10,404 nucleotides of DNA, taken from NCBI GenBank assembly GCA_047617105.1, contig JBLGCB010000238.1, positions 1 through 10,404 of the forward strand. The letters are read 5' to 3'. A program made the position numbers and the translations under genes. The notes under the pieces are model-generated. The model saw only the letters and a program-made list of their open reading frames with translations. It was not told the origin of the DNA and did not search any database. This document shows, piece by piece, positions 1-7,165 of this stretch; position 1 is the stretch's first letter; each line of letters begins with the position of its first letter. Source of the stretch: JABSOG01 sp047617105 (GTDB taxonomy: Bacteria; Pseudomonadota; Gammaproteobacteria; Enterobacterales; Alteromonadaceae).

Positions 1-7
1 AGTTTTT

Positions 8-147
8 GTAACACTTCAGCGTGCTTAGATTTCGCTTCAGAACAAGGCATTTTCGCACGGAAAATAGGCGCATATAATCCTATGCAACTGTTTGAGTACG
101 AAAATAACGCAGTTATGGTGCGAAAGATGAGTGCGCTGAAGAGTTAC
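8..147. repeat. Nested imperfect palindrome, MITE-like intergenic element
   Basis: This stretch has no convincing gene and folds on itself around one centre near position 77. The outer arms at 8-35 and 120-147 match at 22 of 28 positions when one is reverse-complemented (both begin GTAAC then CTTCAGCG). The middle arms at 49-58 (ATTTTCGCAC) and 96-105 (GTACGAAAAT) pair at 9 of 10. The innermost arms GCATA (70-74) and TATGC (81-85) pair perfectly around a six-base loop. Three arm pairs sharing a centre is unlikely by chance and suggests a small nonautonomous transposable element or a structured transcript. No target-site duplication can be judged because the left edge is at the window boundary. 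It lies upstream of the 6S promoter, where zapA would often be found in related genomes. The identity as a dispersed repeat is inference. Confidence 0.55.
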
Positions 148-206
148 AGGCATACTGCCACATTTGCTCGACTTTTACGATCATCGACTGCACTATTTAA
201 CCGCCC

Positions 207-236
207 GTATACAGCACAGATGATAAAACTGTATAC
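207..236. promoter_or_regulatory. Perfect 8-bp inverted repeat over the 6S -35 region
   Basis: GTATACAG (207-214) is followed after 14 bases by its exact reverse complement CTGTATAC (229-236). The half-sites are 22 bases apart start to start, about two helical turns, which suits a dimeric or tetrameric DNA-binding protein on one face of the helix. The right half covers the position where the -35 element of the 6S promoter should be. The regulator is unknown; the halves resemble LexA half-sites but are arranged with the wrong spacing and orientation for a LexA box. Confidence 0.35.
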
Positions 237-259
237 AAGCCAGCATTTATCATTATAAT
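231..259 (+). promoter_or_regulatory. Promoter of 6S RNA (consensus -10, weak -35)
   Basis: A perfect sigma70 -10 hexamer TATAAT lies at 254-259, seven to eight bases before the inferred 5' end of 6S RNA at about 267. With a 17-base spacer the -35 position is 231-236 (GTATAC), a poor match to TTGACA. A strong -10 with a weak -35 at this distance from a conserved RNA start supports a real promoter. The overlap of the -35 with an inverted repeat suggests regulation, which is inference. Confidence 0.6.
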
Positions 260-266
260 GAATTCA

Positions 267-447
267 GTCCCCTGGATATGTTTGTGAGTTGGTATTGTCC
301 CTGAGCCGATATCAACACCTAAGGGTTATGTTTTCTATTGCTATTGTGCAGGCTCGGCATGTACCGAGAAGCCTACGGCAGTAAAACATTTCCCGCCTTG
401 AACCATAGGGTTCAAGGACATCTGCCGACCACGACATAATCGGGGGA
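267..447 (+). ncRNA. ssrS: 6S RNA
   Basis: 6S RNA binds the sigma70 RNA polymerase holoenzyme by mimicking an open promoter and represses many promoters in stationary phase. The sequence keeps hallmark segments of the gammaproteobacterial RNA: GTCCCTGAGCCGATAT at 297-312, the small hairpin CTCGGCATGTACCGAG at 353-368 followed by AAGCC, and the strong hairpin CCTTGAACC (396-404) with GGTTCAAGG (409-417). The ends pair through CCCC near 269-272 and ATGT near 278-281 with ACATAATCGGGG near 434-445, forming the closing stem. Length is about 181 nt, close to the 184 nt of E. coli. With a start at 267, T310 is residue 44, the position where E. coli starts its product RNA, so that template region appears conserved. 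The gene lies directly upstream of fau, as in E. coli, where the two are co-transcribed. Exact ends are estimated by comparison. Confidence 0.93.
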
Positions 448-470
448 TATTAATTCCCTCTGTTATTTTT
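442..470 (+). terminator. Possible weak terminator or processing region after 6S RNA
   Basis: GGGA (444-447) can pair with TCCC (455-458) across a short AT-rich loop, followed by a T-rich stretch (461-470, TGTTATTTTT). The stem is only about four base pairs and competes with the closing stem of 6S RNA, so termination is probably partial. This fits read-through into fau, with the mature 3' end made by processing. Confidence 0.2.
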
Positions 471-501
471 ATCCTAAATTTCTCCTAGCAAACCCATCAA
501 T

Positions 502-1083
502 ATGAATAAAAAACAACTTCGTCGTTATATCCGCACTTGTCGCCAACAACTCAGCCCACAGCAACAAAATACCGCCGCCGAACAACTGGCCGAGCGATTA
601 ATGACGCTAGTCAAACAGAATAACGCCCAACGCGTCGCGTTGTTTTTAAGCATGGATGGTGAGATTCATACCGACTTAGCCATTAAAGAACTGTGGCAAG
701 CGAAGGTCGAAGTTTATTTGCCGGTCATTCATCCGTTTAATGATAAAACCTTGCTGTTTATTCGCTATCAAGCTGATACCCCGCTCATTCGAGCAGACCT
801 TGGCATGTTAGAGCCACAATTAAATTGCCAGCACGTTTGCCCGTTAAATCAGTTGGATATTCTATTTACCCCATTGGTGGCGTTTGACGCCGAGGGTAAT
901 CGATTGGGTATGGGTGGTGGGTTTTATGATCGGACTTTAGCTGTGCATTATCGCCAAAAACGCAGCCAGCCACAAACTATCGGACTTGCCCATGATTGCC
1001 AACAGGTAGACAAGGTGCCTGTCGAACCATGGGATTTGCCTTTGGCGCAAATTATTACGCCTTCACAGCATTTTCAATTTTAA
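502..1083 (+). CDS. fau: 5-formyltetrahydrofolate cyclo-ligase
   Basis: The enzyme (MTHFS family, E. coli YgfA/Fau) uses ATP to convert 5-formyltetrahydrofolate into 5,10-methenyltetrahydrofolate in the cytoplasm, returning a dead-end folate to the one-carbon pool. The 193-residue product has the family's usual length. Visible marks are a basic N-terminus (KKQLRRYIR, residues 3-11), the segment MDGEIHTDLAI (51-61) with the substrate-side Glu, LPVI (73-76), the strand DILFTPLVAFD (119-129), and the glycine-rich signature RLGMGGGFYDR (134-144) that binds the nucleotide phosphates. The start gives the expected N-terminus, but no good Shine-Dalgarno sequence precedes it, only a TC-rich leader ending at 501. 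The gene begins about 55 bases after 6S RNA, an arrangement conserved in gammaproteobacteria and linked in E. coli to persister biology. It is convergent with the hybrid sensor gene, with a 37-base gap and no obvious terminator. Confidence 0.95.
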   Translation: MNKKQLRRYIRTCRQQLSPQQQNTAAEQLAERLMTLVKQNNAQRVALFLSMDGEIHTDLAIKELWQAKVEVYLPVIHPFNDKTLLFIRYQADTPLIRADLGMLEPQLNCQHVCPLNQLDILFTPLVAFDAEGNRLGMGGGFYDRTLAVHYRQKRSQPQTIGLAHDCQQVDKVPVEPWDLPLAQIITPSQHFQF

Positions 1084-1120
1084 CCCTAGAAGCCCGCGCT
1101 GAATGACGATGACAACCGCC

Positions 1121-4100
1121 CTACGAACGAAAACTCGACGGCATACAATCATACTGGGCCTTAAAACAACGGCTAAAATATGAATGAGAGGTAAAGCCAA
1201 CCTGATGCGCCACTGCGCTGGGTAATACCCCATCGTTTAATAACGATACCGCCTTTTTCAAGCGGAAACTACGAATCGATTCACTCGGGGTAAAATCCAA
1301 CAATGAACGCATTTTGCGGGTTAACTGACGCTGGCTCATGGCCAACTCTTTGGCCAACAGCGCCACGTCCAAGGTTTCATCACTGTAGTGTTTTTCTAAA
1401 ACCGCATTGACATTGTCTAAAAATGTCTGGTTAACCCGATTAATGGTGTTGTCATCATCCGACGCTTGCAGTATCGGTGCTTCAGCGGTTTTGGCCACTT
1501 CAGCTTCTACAACGGCTGCGACGATTTCCTCTGGTGAAGAGACCAGCTTTGGCTCTGCAACGCTAGCTGGCTCAGCAATAAAAGTCCGTTGAAAACGATA
1601 ACGCAATAAAGCCCGAATGCTCAACAAGTTGGCGATTCTACTCTTGAGTTCTTCGCCATTAAATGGTTTTTCAAGATACTCATCGGCATTTGAAGCCCAC
1701 CCTTTGATGCGACTTTGCACATCACCTTTGGCCGTCAATAACACCACCGGAATATGGTTGGTTAATTCATTTAACTTAAGGTGTTCAAGCACTTCAAAAC
1801 CACTGATACCTGGCATCATCACGTCACTAATCACTAAATCAGGCAAGTTCTCTGTGGCTTGGTACAACCCCTGTTCGCCATTATGCGCCGTAGTACAGTG
1901 GTACTTCTCGCTTAAGGTATCAACCAGTAACTCCAGCATATCCGGGTTATCGTCAATCAATAACAGATTGGGTTTACCATGATCCTCGCTCTCTCCTTCA
2001 AAACCCTTTTCAACGTCAGACCCTGCCAGTGTGGCCGCCTTGCCGGACGACTTGGTTTCACCCACCGCATCCGCTTCAATCATCGATGCAGTCGATAAAC
2101 CACTGACTTTTTCTACCGCCACATCTTGTTCTTCACTGAGCGGCAAAGTCACGGTAAATGTACTGCCACAATTCACTTCACTGGATAAGGTGATGGTGCC
2201 CTGATTCGCTTCTACCAGGTCTTTCACCAACGCCAGCCCAATACCCGCACCGGGCACAGATTCGCCATTGGCACTATTGCTGGTATTTTCAGCGGCACGG
2301 GTAAAACGGTTAAACACGATTTTTTGGTTATCGTCACTGATGCCGATACCGTTGTCTTGCACCACAATCACCACTGCTTTGTCGGTTGCACTGACAGTGA
2401 CGCTGATTTCGCCATTAACCGGGGTATATTTAATCGCATTTGACAGTAAATTACTGATGATCATTTCCAACGAATCGACGGTTAAATGCAGCACCACATC
2501 TTTAAAAGATGGAGATTTGGGGCTTAGCTTTAGGCTAAGGTTTTTGCTGTCAAATAGCGGTTGAAAAGAGACCAACAAACGATTGATGGTATCACTCAGC
2601 GAATAGAAATAGCGCTGATCTGTCGCGCTTGACTCGAGTTTAGACAATTCAAGCAACTGCTCGACCATATGCAATAACCGCTGACCATTACGTTTCATCA
2701 TCGACACTTTGCGTTCAAATTCGCCAATTTCTAAGTGCGGTGAGATCGATTCCAGCGGATTTAAAATCAAGGTTAACGGCGTTTTAAACTCATGCGATAC
2801 ATTGGTAAACATCTGCTGTTTTTGTGCCATCAACTGGTTGATGGTCTGAGTTCTTTGTAACACATGTTGTTCTAGTTCAGCGGCTTTGGCCACCAACGCC
2901 CGGGTACGGTAACGATATACGCCATAGACAAGCCAAAACAGCACCATTGTAACCAACAAATACACTGGCCAACTTTCCCACCATGGCGATAACACGGTGA
3001 TTTTGGTCGACTTGGCAGTCTCATTCCAAAGGCCGTCTTGATTGGCCGCTTTAACCTTAAACACATAATCGCCCGCATCCAGTTTGGTATAGGTCGCCCG
3101 TCTAACCTTGCCATCGGTATAAATCCAGTCTTCATCCCAACCTTCAAGGCGATAGGCATATTGGGTTTTCATCGGGTTGGCAAAATCCAAGCCGCTAAAT
3201 TCAAAAGACACCAAACGCTGTTGATAGGTCAATTGTATTTCTTGCAATTGGTTGATGGCCTTGCTGAGGGTGAAACCGCCAGCAGCCACTGAGCGTATTG
3301 ATGCACTGTTATTTGACAGTAAAAAATCGGTCAAGGTAACAACGGGTAAACGGGTATCCGGTTTGATTTGCTCGGGATAAAAACGATTAAACCCGTTGAT
3401 ACCACCAAAAAACATTTCGCCATCAGAACCTTGATGCCGCGCCGCGAGATTAAATTCATTGCTTTGCAACCCATTTTTGCTGTCGTAGGTAGTAAACTTT
3501 TCACTGACCGGGTCAAATCTCGATAAACCCTTGTTACTGCTGATCCATAACAACCCTTGTCTGTCTTCGAGGATGCCCAGCACCACATCATTGGCCAGAC
3601 CGTCGTTTTCACGGTAGTGTTTGAATTGCTGCTCGGTTGCATTAAATTTATTCAGTCCCCCGGCAGTACCGACCCAGAGTGTGCCTTTGGCATCTTGATG
3701 CAGGGCAAAAACCCGATCATGGCTGAGGCTGTTCGGATCATCTTGTTGATGGCGATAACGCACAAAACCACCGCTGCTTGGGTCATATCGATTCAAGCCA
3801 CCGCCGAGCGTGCCCAGCCAAAGCCCCCAATTGGCAGACGATTGACCGACCGTCAGTAACGACATTACACTGCCATCACTTAAGCTGTTAAGATCAGAGG
3901 GTTCGTGAACAAACGCCTTAAATACCCCGGTCTCGGGGTTAAATTGGTTTACCCCGCCGCCCGAGGTGGCAATCCACAATATGCCATGCTCACCTTCTGC
4001 CATTGCCTTCACCCGATTATCACTTAAGCTGCCCAGATCGGCACTGTTGTGTCTAAAATGTTTGAAACTTCCTTGCTGTGGATCATCCGATTTTGGCTGG

Positions 4101-5443
4101 AACAGATTTAGTCCATCAGAAGTCCCCACCCACAATCTCGCTTTTGAGTCTTCAAATAAGCTGTAAACCTGACCATCACCTAAGCTATCTGGGTCGGTCT
4201 TATCATGACGAAAATGAACAAAACGTCCGGTCAACGCATCATAACGATTAAGTCCGCTGCCACGGGTCCCGACCCAAACCACGCCTTTGCTGTCTTTTAA
4301 GATTGACCTAACATTGCTTTCACTCAAGCTGGCGGGGTCAGCATCATCATGGGCAAAATGGCCAAAATGGCGGCTTTGCGGATCATACAAATTGATACCA
4401 CCACCGCTGGTGCCGACCCAAAGCATTCCACGGTTATCTTTGTACAAGGTATAAATCAAATCGCTACTGATACTAAACGCGTCCGCAGCCGAATCTCGTA
4501 ACCGGGTAAATCGCTGGCTATTGGCATCATATTGATTGAGACCACCACCCCAAGTACCAAACCATAACGTATCATCGTCACCTTGTGCGATAGTGATCAC
4601 CGCATCATTGCTGAGGCTGTCGGGGTTCGCCGCATCACGTTTAAAATGAGTAAAACCCTGAGTTTTATCATCGTAAAGATTAACGCCTCCGCCCTCGGTG
4701 GCCACCCAAAGTAACCCCTTAGAATCAACAAACACCGCCCGAACACGGTCATGACTGAGGCTGTCACTGACGGCCCAATCGTGACGAAAATGTTTGAAGG
4801 CTTGCAGGGTTTTATCGTAGTAATTGAGACCTTTTGCGGTGCCAACCCATAATGCCCCTTTAGCATCTTCGGTGATGCTATAAACCCGGTCGTGGCTGAG
4901 GCTATCGGGTTTGTTGGCTTGATGGCGCAGATGAAAAAAGTTTTGATTTTGACGGTCAAATTTATTGAGGCCCCCGGCATCGGTGCCAATCCATAAAGTG
5001 CCGCTGCTGTCTTCATAGATTGTTCTAACCCCATCGTCACTTAAACTGTTGGCGACATTTGGCTGATGGCGAAAATGGTGGAAGGTTTCGCTTCTGGCAT
5101 CATATCGGTTAAGGCCACCTGCGCCCGTGCCAACCCAGAGGTTGCCTAGGGAATCTTCAAAAATAGACCAAATGTAGTTATCCGAGATAGAGCCGGGGGT
5201 TTGAGGATCGCGTCTAAACACTTTGAATTGATAGCCATCATAACGATTGAGACCATCTCTGGTACCCACCCAGATGAATCCCTGGCGGTCCTGAACAATC
5301 GCCGTCACCGTATTTTGTGACAGGCCATGGTCAATAGACAACTGTTCAAAACGCACCACAGGCCCGGCGGCCTGTGCCAAGTGGCTCAGGCAGTAGAACG
5401 ACAAAAAAGACAGAAAAACTAAAGCGTTAAGTGATGATCTCAT
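1121..5443 (-). CDS. Hybrid two-component system protein: double beta-propeller sensor, histidine kinase, receiver, AraC regulator
   Basis: This 1440-residue protein carries a whole signalling pathway in one chain. A signal peptide (cleavage near AQA, residues 23-25) leads into 14 propeller blades (about 30-690), 13 of them with an LW(V/I)GT...GGLN.YD core and the last degenerate; this fits two seven-bladed Reg_prop domains. A Y_Y_Y domain (about 735-815) and one membrane helix (about 825-843) follow. In the cytoplasm are a HisKA domain with phospho-acceptor His884 (NVSHEFKTPL), an ATPase domain (N box Asn998/Asn1002, DNGIGI 1030-1035, GAGIGLAL 1065-1072), a receiver (Asp1164/Asp1165, phospho-acceptor Asp1207, Thr1237, Lys1259) and an AraC-type helix-turn-helix (about 1345-1440). 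All key residues are present, so it should be active. The ligand is expected to be periplasmic, and oligosaccharides are usual for this architecture in Bacteroides, but no carbohydrate genes are adjacent. The start has AAGGA four bases upstream. The gene follows thyA by 39 bases and may share its transcript. Acidic or Ala/Glu-rich linkers flank the receiver (1104-1156, 1285-1335). Confidence 0.93.
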   Translation of the reverse strand: MRSSLNALVFLSFLSFYCLSHLAQAAGPVVRFEQLSIDHGLSQNTVTAIVQDRQGFIWVGTRDGLNRYDGYQFKVFRRDPQTPGSISDNYIWSIFEDSLGNLWVGTGAGGLNRYDARSETFHHFRHQPNVANSLSDDGVRTIYEDSSGTLWIGTDAGGLNKFDRQNQNFFHLRHQANKPDSLSHDRVYSITEDAKGALWVGTAKGLNYYDKTLQAFKHFRHDWAVSDSLSHDRVRAVFVDSKGLLWVATEGGGVNLYDDKTQGFTHFKRDAANPDSLSNDAVITIAQGDDDTLWFGTWGGGLNQYDANSQRFTRLRDSAADAFSISSDLIYTLYKDNRGMLWVGTSGGGINLYDPQSRHFGHFAHDDADPASLSESNVRSILKDSKGVVWVGTRGSGLNRYDALTGRFVHFRHDKTDPDSLGDGQVYSLFEDSKARLWVGTSDGLNLFQPKSDDPQQGSFKHFRHNSADLGSLSDNRVKAMAEGEHGILWIATSGGGVNQFNPETGVFKAFVHEPSDLNSLSDGSVMSLLTVGQSSANWGLWLGTLGGGLNRYDPSSGGFVRYRHQQDDPNSLSHDRVFALHQDAKGTLWVGTAGGLNKFNATEQQFKHYRENDGLANDVVLGILEDRQGLLWISSNKGLSRFDPVSEKFTTYDSKNGLQSNEFNLAARHQGSDGEMFFGGINGFNRFYPEQIKPDTRLPVVTLTDFLLSNNSASIRSVAAGGFTLSKAINQLQEIQLTYQQRLVSFEFSGLDFANPMKTQYAYRLEGWDEDWIYTDGKVRRATYTKLDAGDYVFKVKAANQDGLWNETAKSTKITVLSPWWESWPVYLLVTMVLFWLVYGVYRYRTRALVAKAAELEQHVLQRTQTINQLMAQKQQMFTNVSHEFKTPLTLILNPLESISPHLEIGEFERKVSMMKRNGQRLLHMVEQLLELSKLESSATDQRYFYSLSDTINRLLVSFQPLFDSKNLSLKLSPKSPSFKDVVLHLTVDSLEMIISNLLSNAIKYTPVNGEISVTVSATDKAVVIVVQDNGIGISDDNQKIVFNRFTRAAENTSNSANGESVPGAGIGLALVKDLVEANQGTITLSSEVNCGSTFTVTLPLSEEQDVAVEKVSGLSTASMIEADAVGETKSSGKAATLAGSDVEKGFEGESEDHGKPNLLLIDDNPDMLELLVDTLSEKYHCTTAHNGEQGLYQATENLPDLVISDVMMPGISGFEVLEHLKLNELTNHIPVVLLTAKGDVQSRIKGWASNADEYLEKPFNGEELKSRIANLLSIRALLRYRFQRTFIAEPASVAEPKLVSSPEEIVAAVVEAEVAKTAEAPILQASDDDNTINRVNQTFLDNVNAVLEKHYSDETLDVALLAKELAMSQRQLTRKMRSLLDFTPSESIRSFRLKKAVSLLNDGVLPSAVAHQVGFTSHSYFSRCFKAQYDCMPSSFRS
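3376..5326 (-). repeat. Propeller-blade repeats, about 144 bp period, within the hybrid sensor gene
   Basis: The coding DNA for residues about 40-690 repeats with a period close to 48 codons, each unit reading roughly SLS.D.V..I.ED..G.LWVGT..GGLN.YD. LW cores begin near residues 102, 150, 198, 245, 293, 341, 389, 437, 489, 541 and 589. The spacing stretches to 52 around residues 437-541 and shrinks to 43 before residue 632. These are protein-level structural repeats that have diverged at the DNA level, not a mobile or CRISPR array. Near-identical stretches in neighbouring units could allow blade gain or loss by recombination. Confidence 0.85.
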
Positions 5444-5463
5444 ATGATCCTTATTCAGATGTT

Positions 5464-5475
5464 TATATGAATATA
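5464..5475. promoter_or_regulatory. AT-rich palindrome between thyA and the hybrid sensor gene
   Basis: TATATGAATATA forms 5-bp arms around two bases in the 39-base gap between the thyA stop and the sensor start. On the minus strand it contains CATATA, a fair -10 element, lying 18 bases after a weak -35 candidate TTGCGG at 5488-5493. It could be a minor promoter or operator for the sensor gene. There is no GC-rich hairpin or T-run here, so I see no intrinsic terminator separating the two genes. Confidence 0.2.
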
Positions 5476-5482
5476 CTCCCCT

Positions 5483-6316
5483 TTATACCGCAATAGGAGC
5501 ACGAATGGTGCCATGACATTGATAGTCTAGCAGCTCAAAATCTTCATATTTAAAGCCAAAGATATCTTTTACCTCAGGGTTAATTTTCATGGTCCCCAAA
5601 GCATACGGCGTGCGGCTTAGTTGCTCATTCACTTGATCCATATGGTTAGAATACAAATGGGCATCGCCAAAAGTATGAATAAAATCACCATATTCCAAAT
5701 CACACACCTGAGCGACCATCATGGTCAACAGCGCATAACTGGCGATATTAAATGGCACACCTAAGAATATATCGGCGCTACGCTGATATAGTTGACAAGA
5801 TAATTTGCCATTCATCACATAAAATTGAAACAAAGTATGACAAGGTGGCAAAGCTTGTTTGCCTTTGGCGGCATTTTCACTGGGGCTGAACTGAGTATCC
5901 GGTAACACTGCTGGGTTCCAAGCACTAACAATCAAACGCCGTGAATCTGGGTTGGTTTTGATATCGTGAATAAGTCCGGCAATCTGGTCAATCACCTGAC
6001 CATTTTCGCCGGACCAACTGCGCCATTGCGCGCCATACACCGGGCCTAACTCACCTTCTGACGTCGCCCAATCATCCCAAATTTTGACCTTATGTTGGTT
6101 AAGATAAGCAATATTGGTATCACCGTTTAAAAACCACAATAACTCATGAATAATCGAGCGCAGGTGACATTTTTTGGTGGTGACCAACGGAAACCCCTGG
6201 CTCAAATCAAAGCGCATCTGATAACCAAATACACTGATGGTACCAGTGCCGGTTCTGTCTTCTTTTTTACAACCGGTGTCCAATACATGCTGCATTAAAT
6301 CTAAATATGTTTTCAT
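5483..6316 (-). CDS. thyA: Thymidylate synthase
   Basis: ThyA methylates dUMP to dTMP using 5,10-methylenetetrahydrofolate, producing dihydrofolate; it acts as a cytoplasmic homodimer. The start chosen is the Met that gives MKTYLDLMQHVLDTG, matching the family N-terminus; an upstream in-frame Met would add 18 residues overlapping lgt that do not look like ThyA. In the 277-residue product Arg21 (DRTGTGT) and the catalytic Cys159 (ALPPCH) are present, followed by QLYQRSADIFLGVPFN with the dUMP-binding Arg and Asn, HLYSNHMDQ, and the C-terminal APIAV that closes over the substrates. It is 13 residues longer than the 264-residue E. coli enzyme, with the extra segment (about 137-152) just before the catalytic Cys. 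The gene starts 8 bases after the lgt stop, as in the conserved lgt-thyA pair of enterobacteria, suggesting translational coupling. Confidence 0.97.
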   Translation of the reverse strand: MKTYLDLMQHVLDTGCKKEDRTGTGTISVFGYQMRFDLSQGFPLVTTKKCHLRSIIHELLWFLNGDTNIAYLNQHKVKIWDDWATSEGELGPVYGAQWRSWSGENGQVIDQIAGLIHDIKTNPDSRRLIVSAWNPAVLPDTQFSPSENAAKGKQALPPCHTLFQFYVMNGKLSCQLYQRSADIFLGVPFNIASYALLTMMVAQVCDLEYGDFIHTFGDAHLYSNHMDQVNEQLSRTPYALGTMKINPEVKDIFGFKYEDFELLDYQCHGTIRAPIAV

Positions 6317-6324
6317 TACTGTCT

Positions 6325-7131
6325 CTACACTATTTCTTGATTTTTCTGCTGTCGATGATAACCCCGCCAAACAAGGCCGCCACCAATCAGCACCATCGGC
6401 ACAGACAATAACTGCCCCATGCTGATAAAACCAAACAACAATCCCAAATGGGCGTCTGGCTCTCTGAAAAATTCGATTATAAAACGGAATAAGCCGTAAA
6501 CGATTAAGATCAAACCACCAACACTGCCTTCGGGCCGCGGCTTGGCACTAAACCAGGCCATGATCATAAACAACACTATGCCTTCCAAAAACAACTCATA
6601 GAGTTGTGAGGGATGTCGTGGTAATGGTCCGCCGTCCGGGAATACCATGGCCCAAGGCACATCGGTGGTTTTGCCCCACAATTCACCATTGATGAAATTG
6701 CCAATGCGCCCGGCAGCCAATGCAATGGGTACCATCGGAGTGCCAAAATCAGTTACACTTAAAAAGCTCTGCTGATTTTTGCGACCATAATACAACATCG
6801 CCACAGCCACGCCAATCAGGCCGCCGTGAAACGACATCCCGCCGGTCCATATTCTGAGTAAATAAAGCGGGTCAGTCAGCCACGCCGACATTTGATAAAA
6901 GACCACATAACCTATTCGACCTCCCACCACGGCACCGATAAAGCTGTAGAACATCAAATCACCAACCTGGGTTTTGTTCCAACCAGAATGAGGTTTTGCT
7001 GCGAGGTGGTAACCCCAACGTTGCATCGCAAAAAAGCCCAGCAGATACATCACCCCATACCAGCGTACGGGCATACCTAACACGGTAAAAATCACCGGGT
7101 CGATGGTGGGGAAAGTTAAATAATCAGTCAT
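6325..7131 (-). CDS. lgt: Prolipoprotein diacylglyceryl transferase
   Basis: Lgt moves the diacylglyceryl group of phosphatidylglycerol to the lipobox Cys of prolipoproteins, the first step of lipoprotein maturation at the inner membrane. The 268-residue product has about seven membrane segments and the family landmarks: WYG (24-26) near the N-terminus, the HGGLIG motif (102-107), the signature GRIGNFINGE (141-150) with the essential Arg142 and Asn145, and YGLFR (222-226) corresponding to the Tyr235/Arg239 pair of E. coli Lgt. The start is placed at the Met giving MTDYLTFPTIDPVIF, which matches known Lgt N-termini; the reading frame runs 21 codons further upstream from another Met, but that extension overlaps the TSUP gene. 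AAGGA lies about 12 bases before the start, rather far. It follows the TSUP gene by 34 bases and precedes thyA by 8, so it is likely inside an operon. Confidence 0.95.
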   Translation of the reverse strand: MTDYLTFPTIDPVIFTVLGMPVRWYGVMYLLGFFAMQRWGYHLAAKPHSGWNKTQVGDLMFYSFIGAVVGGRIGYVVFYQMSAWLTDPLYLLRIWTGGMSFHGGLIGVAVAMLYYGRKNQQSFLSVTDFGTPMVPIALAAGRIGNFINGELWGKTTDVPWAMVFPDGGPLPRHPSQLYELFLEGIVLFMIMAWFSAKPRPEGSVGGLILIVYGLFRFIIEFFREPDAHLGLLFGFISMGQLLSVPMVLIGGGLVWRGYHRQQKNQEIV

Positions 7132-7165
7132 GGGTTGTTCAATTCCTTTAGCCTCTTTGGCATGG

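Noticed and set aside
207..240. LexA (SOS) box in the 6S promoter region
   Set aside because: CTGTATAC and GTATACAG resemble LexA half-sites, but the halves point away from each other with a 14-base gap, and CTGT at 229-232 is not followed by ACAG at the required spacing.
1084..1120. Bidirectional terminator between fau and the hybrid sensor gene
   Set aside because: I could not find a stable hairpin with a T-run in this 37-base convergent gap.
1407..1982. Two plus-strand open frames (1407-1592, 1617-1982) antisense to the hybrid sensor gene
   Set aside because: They lie opposite the receiver and linker coding region, their low-complexity Ser/Thr/Ala content is a reflection of the sense codons, and the sense frame has full-length domain support.
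3376..5326. CRISPR-like or satellite array suggested by regular periodicity
   Set aside because: The period of about 144 bases is a multiple of three, lies in an open frame and encodes diverged propeller blades; there are no identical short repeats with unique spacers.
6317..6370. Longer thyA start adding 18 residues
   Set aside because: The extension overlaps the end of lgt and does not resemble ThyA; the internal Met at 6316 gives the conserved N-terminus.
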